Shown: positions 34,348 to 44,900 of the stretch, piece after piece
Position numbering within the stretch: position 1 is the stretch's first letter
Layout of the letters: each line of letters opens with the position of its first letter
Assembly (NCBI GenBank): GCA_964019335.1
Contig: OZ025690.1
Location: 489,868-553,867 of the forward strand
Reading direction: 5' to 3'
Length of the DNA stretch: 64,000 nucleotides
From: Diplonema japonicum
Taxonomy: Eukaryota > Euglenozoa > Diplonemea > Diplonemida > Diplonemidae
The notes under the pieces: generated by a model
Told to the model about the DNA's origin: nothing
The model's input: the letters and a program-made list of their open reading frames with translations, nothing else
Databases searched by the model: none
Program-made: the position numbers and the translations under genes

Positions 34348-35984
34348 CTACCGTGCCCAGTTGATAGCGCTCTGGAGAATGCGTTTTTGGCCTACCCTGT
34401 ACACCAAGGCCATCTCCAAGTGTGATGTAGACAGCACCTGTGTGCGCGTGCCTTGTGTTAGTGTTTGCAGCATACCTCTGTGTGTGACCTTGTTTCCTGT
34501 GCGCTCCGCACCCGCTGTAAGATTAGCATGTCGTCCTCCAGAGAAGTGGGGTACTCTCCGAGAAGCTGCTCCACGAGCCAGATGAATGTTTCCTTCGCCG
34601 CCTCTTCGTTTTCGTTGCTCACAGGCCCCTTGATGCACTGAGAGTTCTTCGTGCAGGCGGCTATCGTGTCAAGCGAGTCAGCAACAACAACACGTAGCAC
34701 TGCCATGAGGTAGTGGTAGGGGTGCTCGGTGTCTTTTTCCACGTAATGCAGCAAGTGCGGTGTGGGGATATGCAGCGCCTCTACCGCCATCTGCTTCGCT
34801 TCGTACAGCTCATCATCTTCATCCAGCTCCACTTCCACCACACACGTCTCAATGGCGTTCTTCTCCTCAGCAAAGCCGTAAGACATGAGGAGCTCCGAGT
34901 TCTGCATCGGTCCGTAGTTCATCCGTGCCTGGGTCCCTTTCTTCGATGTGCCAAGAGACTCCAGTAGCATACACTGCGTCTCGGTGTCGAACCTCCTGAA
35001 CGAGACATGGCCCACTTTGCTTGTGTGGTTGATGTACTCCGCCCATGGGATCAGAGTTGTGAGCTGCTTTCCTTCCAAATTGATGACGAAGCCCCTCGAG
35101 TCAAAGACAGCACGGGCCCACAGCATGTGATTGAATGTAAAAACAGCTGCTGGGAAAAGAGTAGGGTATGCCTCTGTGAGTCGCGGGAAGAGGTCATCGT
35201 AGACAGAGCGCAGGTGCTCCTTCTGCGAAAGTGCCTCGGGCAGCAGCCGCGAACCGTTAAGCTCTGACAGTTCTGCGTCATCCCAGAAGAAGAGAGTGGA
35301 GTACTTTTCCGGCAGGAGGGAAACGAAGGCTTCCCACTTTCCGGGGCCTCCGAATTTTTCATGCATGAGGAACAAGATGAGTCTTGTGTCGTCGTCCAGC
35401 TGCAGAGCATCGAAGGCCGGGCACAGAGTGGACTCTGTCACTTGCTCAGCGTTGAAGAGGAGCTTCCTAGGGACGGACACGATGGGCTCTGGGTGGTGCA
35501 CATCTCTTGTGAAAACAAGCCCCCTACCTGTGGTCTGTGGGTAATTCGCGGGGGACACTGCCATCTCTCTCATGCCGCCTTTGGCAAGGAACTCCCGCAA
35601 CTTTACGTACTTCTCGTTATTGATCTCCTCACACACGGGGTCCTCTTCCTCTTCGTACATCCGTTCGCACTTCTTCCTCAAATCTGCTTCCAGAGATTTT
35701 AGATTCATTTTCTTCACGGCTGTCTCCAGCATTCTGACTGCTTTCAACTCGTTCCAGTGGCTCACGTAACCCACCTCCTTTGTCACTAAAGGGTTCCACT
35801 TGTACATCTCGATCTCATCCATGCACAGCATACGTGCCCTGTACAGGGCCTCCATGGGAACTCCGTCCCCTTCGTTCAGGAGGTACTCCTCAGGGTACCC
35901 AGTTACTTTTAGTAGCCGTGTTTTGCTCTCCCTCATTTCTGCCGGGTCCAGATGGGAGACCGGCAGCTGCAATGCCCCTGACAT
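34348..35984 (-). CDS. SET-domain protein methyltransferase (SETD3/LSMT-like), spliced
   Basis: Joining exons 34476-35984 and 34348-34437 gives 532 residues. The family methylates lysine or histidine of non-histone proteins using S-adenosylmethionine. Visible signatures are a SET N-flank (GRGLVFTRDV...VSVPRKLLF), WARAVFDSRGF, LIPWAEYINHTS, and QARMNYGPMQNSELLMSYGF, the NYG/NxELLxxYGF core that forms the AdoMet pocket. The C-terminal half fits a Rubisco-LSMT-type substrate-binding domain. The second exon adds ALVYRVGQKRILQSAI, a typical C-terminal helix (YRxGQKxIL) of that domain and strong support for the splice. The N-terminal 130 residues are an unassigned acidic/basic helical extension. 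The substrate cannot be predicted. Confidence 0.9.
34438..34475 (-). other. 38-nt mini-intron (GTATGC...CACAG) in the SET gene
   Basis: The unspliced frame ends six codons into this segment. Removing 38 nt with GTATG at the 5' end, an internal CACTAACA (branch-point-like) and ACACAG at the 3' end keeps phase 0. It restores a C-terminal LEMALVYRVGQKRILQSAI helix expected for the family. A shorter 24-nt alternative ending at the preceding CAAG also keeps phase 0, but would insert extra residues before the helix. Confidence 0.8.
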
Positions 35985-36380
35985 CTTGTAGTACCTGACT
36001 ATGATGGATTAAAGGTTGCAGGTTGAAGAAACAAAGAAACACATGAAACACTTTTTAAAAGGATGGCGCCGGGGCCAGTAATCATTTTTTTACCTTTCAG
36101 GTTCCTTTTCTTTTTTTTTTTCAGCAGAAAAATAGGCATCGTGATGGCGGAGTATGCTTGGCACTCAGAAAGAAAAGGAGGAAAAGCCACTATGATGGGG
36201 GGAGCGCTGGCAGCAACACCCCCTCCAAAAAAATAATCATAAACTGCTACGGCAGCGCACACTGCCTTTTGTAGACACTCTGGGGTACAGGGCAGCAATG
36301 TTGCGATAAAGTCGGAAGCCAAATGATAATCAAGGAAGCTAGAGGAGCCGCACAAATACGTACAGGTCGCTGCATCACTT
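35985..36380. other. Intergenic stretch between SET and FtsH genes
   Basis: About 400 bp with A/T tracts on the plus strand (TTTTTTT near 36087, T-run near 36110-36121) and no open frame with coding character. It should hold the 3' end of the FtsH transcript and the 5' leader of the SET gene. I see no conserved motif. Confidence 0.5.
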
Positions 36381-36396
36381 TCAATGCTCTTCAGGT

Positions 36397-38256
36397 TCAG
36401 GTAGATTTGCCATCTGTAGTGGTTGTGTGGTGTGATGTAAAGCGTACCTTGCGCATCTCGGCGCCTGTTAGTGTGTCGTTCTCTAGCAGGCCCTCTGCAA
36501 TAGCATTGAGGACGCTCCTGTTTGTCTCGATGGTCGCGAGGGCGTCTTGGTGTGCTTTGTCGATCAGGGTCTTCACTTCCCGTTCGATTTTATTTTTTGT
36601 GTCATTTGAGAGGAAGACACCGTTGGGGTCGTCTGCAAAGGAGTAATCCACACACCCCATTGAAGACGAGAGCCCGTACTTCCTGACCATTGCGCGTGCC
36701 AGCATCGTTGCTTGTTCCAAGTCGTTTGAGGCCCCGCTCGTTACCTCCTTCTCTCCGAACACCACCTGTTCCGCAATGCGACCGCCCATCAGAACCCGGA
36801 GCCTTGCGTTCATCTGCGCCAGCGACGTGCTGATCTGGTCATCAGGTGGCAGCTGCACGGTGAGCCCCAGAGCTTGCCCTCTTGGAATGATGGTTGCCTT
36901 ATGCAGCGATGCCGCTTTGTCGGTGAACATGGCCACCAGCGCATGCCCCGCCTCGTGGTAGGCCGTGTTTTTCCGTTCGTGCTCTGGTATCTTACGTGAC
37001 CTGTGCTCCATCCCCATGGACACTCTGTCTTTGGCCTCTTCCAAGCACCCGGAGGTCACGTCGTCTAGCCCCATTTTCGCAGCTGACAGTGTCGCAATGT
37101 TGACAATGTTCGAAAGGTCCGCGCCTGTCATGCCAGTCGTGCCGCGTGCGATCTGTTTCACATCTATGTTGCCAGCCTTTACCTTTTTCAAGTAGTGCTC
37201 TAAGATCTGGACCCTGCCCTTGAGGTCTGGTGGGTCAACAGACACCATTCTGTCGAGTCTGCCGGGCCTCGTGAGGGCCTTGTCCAGTGTCTTGGGGCTG
37301 TTCGTGGCAGCAATCACAATGATGGAGTCTGAGGAATTGAAGCCGTCCATCTCTGACAAGAGCTGGTTGATGGTCGCCCTGTCGTGCGAGGCGTCCAGCT
37401 TCGACCTCTTAGTACCCACCGCATCAATCTCGTCGATGAAGATAATACACGGCTTCTTCTCGCGTGCCGCTTTGAACAACTCCCGCACTCGTTTGCTGCC
37501 CACACCAACGAACACTTCCTCGAACTGTGCGCCGCTGGTGTAAAAGAAAGGTACATCTGCTTCCTTTGCAATTGCCTTGGCCAGCATGGTCTTTCCTGTG
37601 CCCGGAGGGCCTACAAGCAGGTATCCTTTCGGGAGCTTGCCACCAAGCTTCGTGAATTTATCGGGGTCCTTCAAAAATTTTGTAACTTCAACCAGGTCGG
37701 CCTTCGCCTCGTCACACCCCAAGATATCATCCCATTTCACGCTGTGCGCGACCTGGTTCAGGTCCACAGGCACCACAGCGTCCCGCTTCGCTAAGCCAAA
37801 TATAGACGCGAAACTGCCTCCCCCCTCCGCCTTCACCTGGTCTTTGCCGCCGTCTGTTGTCGAGTCTGAGCTGCCTTTTGGCGACGGGATGATCTCAATC
37901 GTGAATATCTGCCCCAGAAGGATCAGGATCACCAAGTTCCTCATCCAGTCCATCAGGATCTGCATGTCGGAGCGTGTCACTTGCATCACCACAGGATTGG
38001 GCCACGACCCTTTTTCGTTTGCTTCACTCCCCCTCCCTTGCGGCGGAGGGGAGTGAGGGTGCTGTGGCGGGTACTGTGCATAAGGGTACTGATACTGCTG
38101 GTACCCAGGCGGCGGTGGTGGAGGGGGTGGGGGGCCTTGCCTGTGCTGGTAGGGGTACTGCTGGCCATTGTAGTAAAACCTCTTCCCGGACCGCAGCCGC
38201 GCTTTGCACACTGCCCTGTGATAGGCCACAAGTAGCCTTTTACTTCTGGCGTGCAT
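36397..38256 (-). CDS. Mitochondrial YME1/FtsH-type AAA+ zinc metalloprotease
   Basis: About 619 residues from the first ATG (38256); an in-frame GTG two codons earlier is not a plausible start. The Arg/Lys-rich N-terminus ([22 protein letters not shown]) is a mitochondrial presequence candidate, followed by a Pro/Tyr/Gln-rich spacer. One membrane segment (about 106-123, [17 protein letters not shown]) gives YME1-like (i-AAA) topology. AAA motifs: Walker A GPPGTGKT (216-223), Walker B IIFIDEID (about 271-278), [11 protein letters not shown] (329-336). Protease motifs: HEAGH zinc site (434-438) and the third ligand region [11 protein letters not shown] (Asp about 512). All catalytic residues are present, so it should be an active inner-membrane quality-control protease. 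The last 16 residues (VRFTSHH...) look non-coding; a candidate 34-nt intron would replace them and end the gene at 36381. Confidence 0.93.
   Translation of the reverse strand: MHARSKRLLVAYHRAVCKARLRSGKRFYYNGQQYPYQHRQGPPPPPPPPPGYQQYQYPYAQYPPQHPHSPPPQGRGSEANEKGSWPNPVVMQVTRSDMQILMDWMRNLVILILLGQIFTIEIIPSPKGSSDSTTDGGKDQVKAEGGGSFASIFGLAKRDAVVPVDLNQVAHSVKWDDILGCDEAKADLVEVTKFLKDPDKFTKLGGKLPKGYLLVGPPGTGKTMLAKAIAKEADVPFFYTSGAQFEEVFVGVGSKRVRELFKAAREKKPCIIFIDEIDAVGTKRSKLDASHDRATINQLLSEMDGFNSSDSIIVIAATNSPKTLDKALTRPGRLDRMVSVDPPDLKGRVQILEHYLKKVKAGNIDVKQIARGTTGMTGADLSNIVNIATLSAAKMGLDDVTSGCLEEAKDRVSMGMEHRSRKIPEHERKNTAYHEAGHALVAMFTDKAASLHKATIIPRGQALGLTVQLPPDDQISTSLAQMNARLRVLMGGRIAEQVVFGEKEVTSGASNDLEQATMLARAMVRKYGLSSSMGCVDYSFADDPNGVFLSNDTKNKIEREVKTLIDKAHQDALATIETNRSVLNAIAEGLLENDTLTGAEMRKVRFTSHHTTTTDGKST
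36414..36447 (-). other. Candidate 34-nt mini-intron (GTACGC...TACAG) at the FtsH 3' end
   Basis: After GAEMRK the sequence GTACGC...CACTACAG spans 34 nt. Removing it gives a phase-0 continuation [10 protein letters not shown] and a stop at 36381. The 5' site is GTACG rather than the GTATG seen in the four better-supported introns, and the protein ends cleanly either way, so support is moderate. Confidence 0.4.
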
Positions 38257-38384
38257 CTTCACCCACTAAGGAAACAGCCTGTCTTTACAACTACAATGTC
38301 AATATTCTTTTTTTAAAAAATAAGAAAAAAAACATATAAATGTTAACTGAGAAAAGGGGAAAAGTTACTGTTTTTCTTTCTTTC

Positions 38385-39788
38385 TTAATTTTGCGGCTTA
38401 AGGAGAGTTCTCATGAAATCCACTGCGAGGAGATAATGCCCTCTCGCGTTAGGGTGGATGCCATCTGCGAAGTTGTACTCCGCGCACCAGCTGAGAGGGA
38501 CGTTTGCGTTGTACACGGTGACCCAGTCATAGCTGCGGTTGCCCTTTTTGTGGACTTCGTTGTAGGTAGTGCGCGTCCAGTCGGCCACAGCATGCACGGT
38601 GTTGACAACTGCCGACCGCCAGTCATAGACGCCTTTCCCGTTGGGGAACTCCCTCTTCCCACTCGCTGGGAACGGATGGATCGCCAAGATCAGCCCTCTG
38701 AGTGCACCCCTTGACCAATGCTGCATCTTCCCAACGAGCCACTTCAGGTTCTGCTCGTACGCAAAGATGTTCGTATTATCCAAAAAGTCATTTGCTCCCA
38801 TGTTCAGGATTGCCGTTCTGGGTATCCTGTCCGAACGGGTATCTTTGAAGCACTTGTGAATCGCCTTCTTCGGTGCGTTCGTGACGTAGTAGTGCTTCGA
38901 TATCCCCTTCCCTGCCATCTCCAGCTTCAGCTTATGAGTCGAAAGCCCATCTTTTGCAACGAGGCACGTGTCACCCTTTCTGAGGCCGAGAGCTTCCTCC
39001 CCCCAGTTCTTCGCACCCCAGTACAGCCTGATGCCCCACCCATTAGCACGCTTCTTGTGGTATCGGTAGGCACCGGTCCCTCGGGTGATGCTGTCGCCGA
39101 TAACGACAGTGAACTTCCCAAGGAAGTCCCGCAGGATCTCCTCTTTGAAGTCTTTGTTCTTTACAATGAGAGGCTCGAAGGCATGTTTAAGCTGCTTCAG
39201 GGTAGGGCAGGTCTTGCCCAATTGTCTAATATGCAGTCTGTTGGCAGCCGTCTCGTTCTTGCACTCGTGGTCGATGATGGAGGTGCTGTTGAGGCAGCGG
39301 TCCACACGGTGTGTGCAGCCCGTAAGGGTGCTGGGGGGGAGGATGTCCCAGCATTCTTTTTTGTTCTGTTTATTGTGGAGCACAATAGAAGTGTTTGCAA
39401 GATCGGGCTTTGACGCCCAGTAGTCCCTCTCGAACCTGTGCACAGTGCACGTAGGGGACGTCTGGTAGCCTTTAGTCTGGTTGTGATCAAGGCTCATCTC
39501 TTGCTCCTCCTCCATGGGGCACTCGGCAGCAGGGTTCTCGCGAAGCAGGGACTGCATCATAGCAGACAGATTGCGGTATCCCCAAGGCTCTGTGTTCATC
39601 CCCGTTTCCATGTCGCAGAACTGTCGCGCTTGTACATCTTCGGTCAAGTCAAACCTCCTTGCGCAGTAAGCTTGCCACCGAAGTTTTGAGTCGATCCTCC
39701 CCCCGCATCCGTCGGTGAAAACCCCCACGTCCTCCTCTGTGTCGTTGGTCCCTGATGCCACAACCGCAACCGCCAAGATCGCAAACAT
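38385..39788 (-). CDS. Secreted SGNH/GDSL-like hydrolase
   Basis: 467 residues from the ATG at 39788, chosen because it opens a short signal peptide (MFAILAVAVVASG); the upstream open codons lack that logic. SGNH blocks are visible: VVIGDSITRG (nucleophile Ser, block I), AILNMGANDFLDN (block III GxND) and FADGIHPNARGH (catalytic Asp-x-x-His, block V). The N-terminal part has many Cys (CGGRID, YCARRF, QFCDMETG, TGCTHRVDRC). That layout recalls PC-esterase/TBL-type SGNH proteins that acylate or deacylate polysaccharides, but substrate and direction are not determinable. Only 59 bp separate its ATG from the upstream methyltransferase stop. Location is predicted to be secreted or in the endomembrane system. 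Confidence 0.85.
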   Translation of the reverse strand: MFAILAVAVVASGTNDTEEDVGVFTDGCGGRIDSKLRWQAYCARRFDLTEDVQARQFCDMETGMNTEPWGYRNLSAMMQSLLRENPAAECPMEEEQEMSLDHNQTKGYQTSPTCTVHRFERDYWASKPDLANTSIVLHNKQNKKECWDILPPSTLTGCTHRVDRCLNSTSIIDHECKNETAANRLHIRQLGKTCPTLKQLKHAFEPLIVKNKDFKEEILRDFLGKFTVVIGDSITRGTGAYRYHKKRANGWGIRLYWGAKNWGEEALGLRKGDTCLVAKDGLSTHKLKLEMAGKGISKHYYVTNAPKKAIHKCFKDTRSDRIPRTAILNMGANDFLDNTNIFAYEQNLKWLVGKMQHWSRGALRGLILAIHPFPASGKREFPNGKGVYDWRSAVVNTVHAVADWTRTTYNEVHKKGNRSYDWVTVYNANVPLSWCAEYNFADGIHPNARGHYLLAVDFMRTLLKPQN

Positions 39789-39847
39789 GTTATGTGTAAA
39801 TGTGTCTGCAGTAGTATTGGCGTGTGGCATAAAAGCTTTTCAAATTT

Positions 39848-40780
39848 TCAGACCCACAAGCCTTCCACATGAATGAATCTGCACTTCTTCGGATACGTGC
39901 ATCTGCCTTTGAAGTAATGGCTTCTGCACATGGTGGGGTCATCGAACTCCTTGGGCGGTGGGGGGATGATGCGTTCAGGACCAGTGCCACGGCTGAGGGT
40001 TAGGAACGTAGACTTCCTGTGCTCCGAGCCCTTGAGGGGGGCGATGATAAGGCGTTTAGTGACAGGGGGTGCTGCGGGGAGGGAGGAGTAGAGGAACTCG
40101 CACCAAGTGGCAAAGGGGTCTTCTGCGGCTTTGATATCGCAGGGGAGGATGGTGTTGCCGTTGAGCTCAACGTCATTCCCATTCGGCAAGCAGCAGGGGG
40201 CTAAGACCATCGAGTCCATGCCCTCCAGGAACAGGAAGAGCTTCAAAAATCTAACGCTGATCCTCCTGCACAGATGAATGCCCACCCATATGCCCCTGCT
40301 GGTCCTATCGATGCCCAGATTCTGCTGGACAGTGAGGTCATGGATGTTGCCACGAACGTATACCATTTTCGGGAGTGCTTCATTAGCGTTGAGGATGTCC
40401 AGATGCGACATGTCCATGGCACCTTTGGTCTCATTGTCGAGCATTATAATCTTCTCGATCCTTGAGAACACACACCCCACCTCCCCTGCAAGGCCCTGCA
40501 CAAGGCACGACGCGTAGCCCTTCCCGCAGCACACGTCGTATAGCACTCTCGTCTCCCCTTCCGTGTCCTTTTCCAATTCCTCTTGCACTAGCATGGCTAT
40601 CACCATGGCCTCTTCTACTTCTCGTTCAAATCTCTCTAAGTTCCTAGTCAGGATACCCTTCTCTATCCATACCCCCACTACACGCTCTGTTGCTTCCATC
40701 AGCTCTTGCCCAACGAACTTCCCAACCTCACCCTCTCTGATGCGCTTCACCCTCTCCCAACATCTACTCAACTTCGACAT
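39848..40780 (-). CDS. Class I SAM-dependent methyltransferase (Methyltransf_32-like) with C-terminal CCCH zinc finger
   Basis: 310 residues from the ATG at 40780; the GTG one codon earlier is rejected as a start. A helical N-terminus leads to motif I, RVLYDVCCGKGYASCLV (DxGxGKG variant with CC), then an acidic strand MLDNETKGAMDMSHLD. GIWVGIHLCRR followed by MVLAPCCLP resembles the 'GKHLC...ACCxx' core of Methyltransf_32/TRM13-like enzymes, which suggests RNA modification. The C-terminal CRSHYFKGRCTYPKKCRFIH is a perfect C-x8-C-x5-C-x3-H zinc finger, an RNA-binding module. The combination supports an RNA methyltransferase, though the exact target is unknown. Confidence 0.75.
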   Translation of the reverse strand: MSKLSRCWERVKRIREGEVGKFVGQELMEATERVVGVWIEKGILTRNLERFEREVEEAMVIAMLVQEELEKDTEGETRVLYDVCCGKGYASCLVQGLAGEVGCVFSRIEKIIMLDNETKGAMDMSHLDILNANEALPKMVYVRGNIHDLTVQQNLGIDRTSRGIWVGIHLCRRISVRFLKLFLFLEGMDSMVLAPCCLPNGNDVELNGNTILPCDIKAAEDPFATWCEFLYSSLPAAPPVTKRLIIAPLKGSEHRKSTFLTLSRGTGPERIIPPPPKEFDDPTMCRSHYFKGRCTYPKKCRFIHVEGLWV

Positions 40781-40913
40781 CACTGTGGTGCGTAAAAGGG
40801 ATGGCGTGCAAAATCAACAAAGAGGGCACCCAGAAAGGTATCGCTCGGAAAAGGCATTTGTCATATTCATCAACAGATAGAGACGTGGTGCCGTCTAAGA
40901 TAGTGTCGATTGG

Positions 40914-41857
40914 CTAGACGGGGCTTGGGGGTTTATTGATGAGCTGTGCTTGTAGCTTTGCGATCTCCAGTCTGGTAGTGACAAGTTCCTCTGCAAGATT
41001 CGTGTTTTCTCGTTCGAGACGGCGCTCCTCTAGTGACTTCGAAGCTTGAGAGGGAGCACTAAACCCGATGCCCATCTTTGCGGCGTTATACAGGGCGTCG
41101 CCTGCCATGTGTTATGCGTTGTCATGTGCATACCTGCAGTAGCTTGTACATGTTCGTCCCTAACAGTGTCAGTGAGCACCTTGACTACAAGGTCCACCAG
41201 CTGGTCGTGGAGGACTTTGTCCTTCGCCAGCGTATGCAACCCCACAGTGGCAAGGGACGTGACCTTGTCCTGAATCCACCTGTGAAGTATTGTTAGTTTG
41301 CTGTGTTGCACATACGGATCGACAAGTATTTCAGCAATGAACTTTTTCGTGTTCTCTTTGGTGTAGGAGTCGAGGAGCAGGTTCTCTAAGAGATATACTA
41401 GATTTTTCTTCGTTTCTTCCTGCTGCATGAGGTTCTTTAGCAACACTACTAGAAGGTCAAGACTTGGGTCATCTTGAAGAATCTGCGACACAATCTCTTT
41501 CGTGGCGCCAAGTGCTTCCTCCTGCACTTTCTTCTCACCAATAACACGTTTCGCGACATCTGCTGTCTGTGTCACGGTGTCTGCCTTCAGCGGCTCCTTG
41601 AACACGTATAATATTATGCCAATCGCAAGTAGCAGCCCACTCCCAAACAGCATGCCCTTATGCGCCGAAATCGCCACCCCCAGCCATCTCCCCTCCGACG
41701 TTAAAATGCGCCACTGTTCCGCCACCTGTTGCACCACCTGCCGCTGGCTCGACTTCTGTAATTCGTCTTTCGACGTGTGCAACTCCCCACCGCTCTTCCA
41801 TCTCCGTGCCATTCTACCAATCCTGCAGGAAGAACGCAACTGCCGCTGGCACATCAT
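40914..41857 (-). CDS. Predicted mitochondrial single-pass membrane protein, unknown function, spliced
   Basis: Exons 41134-41857 and 40914-41101 encode 303 residues. The start is the first ATG (41857); the open codons upstream begin with GTG. The N-terminus (MMCQRQLRSSCRIGRMARRW) is Arg-rich and acid-free, as mitochondrial presequences are. A single hydrophobic segment (GMLFGSGLLLAIGIILYVF, about residues 68-86) is followed by a long amphipathic alpha-helical domain. The second exon adds a coiled coil (LEERRLERENTNLAEELV...). I do not recognise the family. It could be an inner-membrane organisation or ATP-synthase-associated protein, but that is a guess from topology. Confidence 0.75.
41102..41133 (-). 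other. 32-nt mini-intron (GTATGC...GGCAG)
   Basis: Removing 32 nt (GTATG 5' end, internal CATAAC, GGCAG 3' end) joins ATAG to DALYNAAKMGIGF in phase 1. It links two frames that otherwise end separately (VRDEHVQATAG... and the coiled-coil tail LEERRLEREN). The length and ends match the introns at 28524-28555 and 54437-54468. Confidence 0.85.
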
Positions 41858-41947
41858 TGTAATCCTAGGGGAGGAGAAATAGTTTGAAGAAGCCACAAGA
41901 AGAAGTATAAAAGAAATACGGATCGCCCACCTGTAAAGGTGAGCATA

Positions 41948-44900
41948 CTAACTACTAAGTGTAAACAGTACGATAAGCAGCCACCAGGAAGGGAATACAC
42001 CCGCTGCGCTGCTGATAGGGGATGTATCATTGTAGCCGGGGGCGGCCCCTGCAATAGGAGCCATGATGGGGGTACCCTTGATGGGTGTTGGTGTGGCTTC
42101 TGGTTGGAGGTAGAAGAATTCTATTTGTGCCGTAATTCCGTATACAGTGCGGAAAGAAGAGGACGGGTCGTCTAAGAGAAGCGTTACACTTTCGAACAGC
42201 GTGATGACGGAAGAGGCACCTCTCACGCGGAACTCGAAGAGCATCGTGCAGTTTGCGAGGCACGCCTCCTGTATGCGGCCTACTCGCCTTGTAAAACTCG
42301 TCTGCAGCATACACAATGTGGTGTTGATCTTCATTGCAGGGCTGATCAGCGCCGATCCAAGTGCCCTGTTCTTCACCATAGTCACGGGCACTTCACACAC
42401 CCAGTCCAGCACCACTGTGATATTTTCCTTCAGGCTGTTGTTTAGATCCTTTTCCCACACGCCCTCGAACTGCGCCCCCGATAATAGATTGATACTGCTT
42501 ACCACGATCTGCACTGTTGGATCTGACACCCAGCTTTGCGGCGCAGGCGTACCCGGTACACTCGTTGAAGGGATGCTCTGAGAGAGCGCTCCGCACTCAA
42601 AGGGCGGGAAGTGGATAGTCTTTCCATTAAACATGTTCCCTAGGTCAGCAGTGTCACCTTCACATGTGATTTTCATCTCCACCTGTGCACAGTACCCTCT
42701 GAACATCACCTCAGTCCATTGCGCTACCCCATCATCAAGTACCTTCTTCCCTATAGGACCTTCTGTGTCCACCACCTCGAAGCCATCGCCTCCCATCACA
42801 CACGTTGCTGTCAGCACCAGTGCACCTTCAAGCTCTTTCAAGATACTGTCCTCTGCCCACACCTCCAAGCTCATGTTGAAGGGAGTCTCCTTGCGCACCC
42901 TGCGGAAATGCTGGATGACGTCGTAGAACGGAGTCGCAGGGACCCTATTTACCTGGTAGAAAACACCTTCTTGGAGGCTACAAAAATAGCCTCCAGAAGC
43001 TGCCACGCAGTTGCTTCCATCTGCTTGCCTAAAGTACCGAATACTGCGCACCTTCACACCCCCGTCGTAGAAAACATGCCCCGTGTCTGATACAACTGAG
43101 AAGGGCACTAGCCCGGAACCAAACACACTGACATTGTAAATATACGCACTCCCACGCAGCAATGAAAGTCTGTGGCTACTGAGGCTCCAGGCAAGTGCAT
43201 CACTACATGAAGGTGGCGCTTCAAACACACATATTTGGGTCGTGGTAAGGCATGCCGCATGAAATGCGTGCGCTCTCCCGCAGGGCTCGGTGTGAGGTGT
43301 CAAGACTAGTGCGGTGCTAACATCGTACTCAGAGCTAGGCACCACTCCTGCCACCCCAAAAACAGTCAAGCGGAAGTCTAAGTGGTACCCTGACAGAATG
43401 GTGAAGTCACCGTTGATGTCATCCCAGTCCTCATTCCCGCTGGGCCTGCCAGACACTGCCACCCTTGTCTGGCCAGTCACTATGAATAGAAAACCGAGAT
43501 GTACAGTGTTCAACACTTTACCCCCCCGTTCAGCATGCAAGGCCATCTCCCATGGTGTATGGGGACCACGGGTAGTGCAGCATCGAGTACATTGTTCACA
43601 GTTCTCGCTGCAACAAACAACATCTCGTGTACTGTACTGTAAAACAAAAGCGGCCTCTGCACGGCCTTGCATAATAGATGTTGAAATGTTGTGCCATGCT
43701 GTCCCCGTTGCATTGCTGCGCCTTAGGCTGAGGTGCACGGTTGTGTGCATGTCACCCACCGCCACTGCACCGCTGCTGGTGAGGGTCTGAACCTTAACCG
43801 TCAGCTTGTCCCCAGAAACAGCAGCTACGCGCCCCATACCCATGGGCACCATCAGTCCAGACACATTGTACAAAATCCCACTATAGCCCCGTTGTTGTTC
43901 CACGGACAGTGTAGCTACATTCTCGGCCGAAATTTCAAGACTCTGAACTACGGAGGTGCCTGATGGCAGGCCAGTGACGTCGTTGATGAGGCACCTGCCT
44001 TCCTGGAAGGTGCCTGTGAACCTAAAGCCGCTACCAGTCACAATCCTATTGCTGATATCGAAGCACCCAACAGGTGACAGTTGCAGCGCGACGAGAGAGA
44101 CATCTGCTGTGCTATATGGGTGGACACTGAGAAGAGAATTGCCGCCAAACGCACGCAGGAGCAGTGTGTGCTGCACCTCTGTTGTAGCAATTGCCTCAAC
44201 AGATGAACGGTTGCCACCAACTACTCTGAAGTCGGCGGAGCTCACCCAGTACCATTTGGCCACAGGTGGCGAGGTGACGTGGATCTCGACATGTACCGAA
44301 GACACGTGCGAGAAGGCTTGGCTAGCAGGTGAGAACTTGGCTATGCAGCTGCCGGTACCAACAATACGCACATCGACAGATGCAACACCCAACCTGTCTA
44401 AAGGGAAAGGTGATGCACTACCAGTGGTGGTGCAGAGGGGGCACTTACTGCAATCATACACTACCGACACAAGGGATGCGTCTACGGTCTCCCTGACGGC
44501 AGTGAAAACGTGGCCCAAGGCATTGCCGTTTCCTCCCACCAGTTGGATTGTTATCTTCGAACTAGATCCACTGAGGACATGTAGCGTACCGCCTGCAGCC
44601 GATATCATCATGCTCGGCGGTACCAGCCAAGCAATTGGTTCCAGCACCGAACCCCTTTGCTTTATTTTTATACTCCGTCCATTCAGATCGAATGAAGGCA
44701 CATAGCCCTTCACGGGGCCTCCGTACAGCGTGACGTTGGCCTTGGTCGACAGTACTCCATCAACTACTGTCACACGCGAGATGTCGTTACTGGCGCCTGC
44801 ATCGGCTACGGTGACAGACGTGGCACCCTCAGCATTGTACTGAGTTGATGTGACAACGCTGTGCTGTATCGCAGATAGCCCTAACACTTCCGGTACCACG

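Noticed and set aside
38257-38262. Start codons GTG/TTG giving slightly longer FtsH, methyltransferase, membrane-protein and giant-protein N-termini
   Set aside because: Non-ATG starts are improbable in a eukaryotic nucleus, and an ATG lies within a few codons in each case.
41948-41985. An 18-nt GTATGC...TACAG intron at the stop of the 4,087-residue gene
   Set aside because: Too short compared with the other introns, and it would destroy the GPI-like C-terminus.
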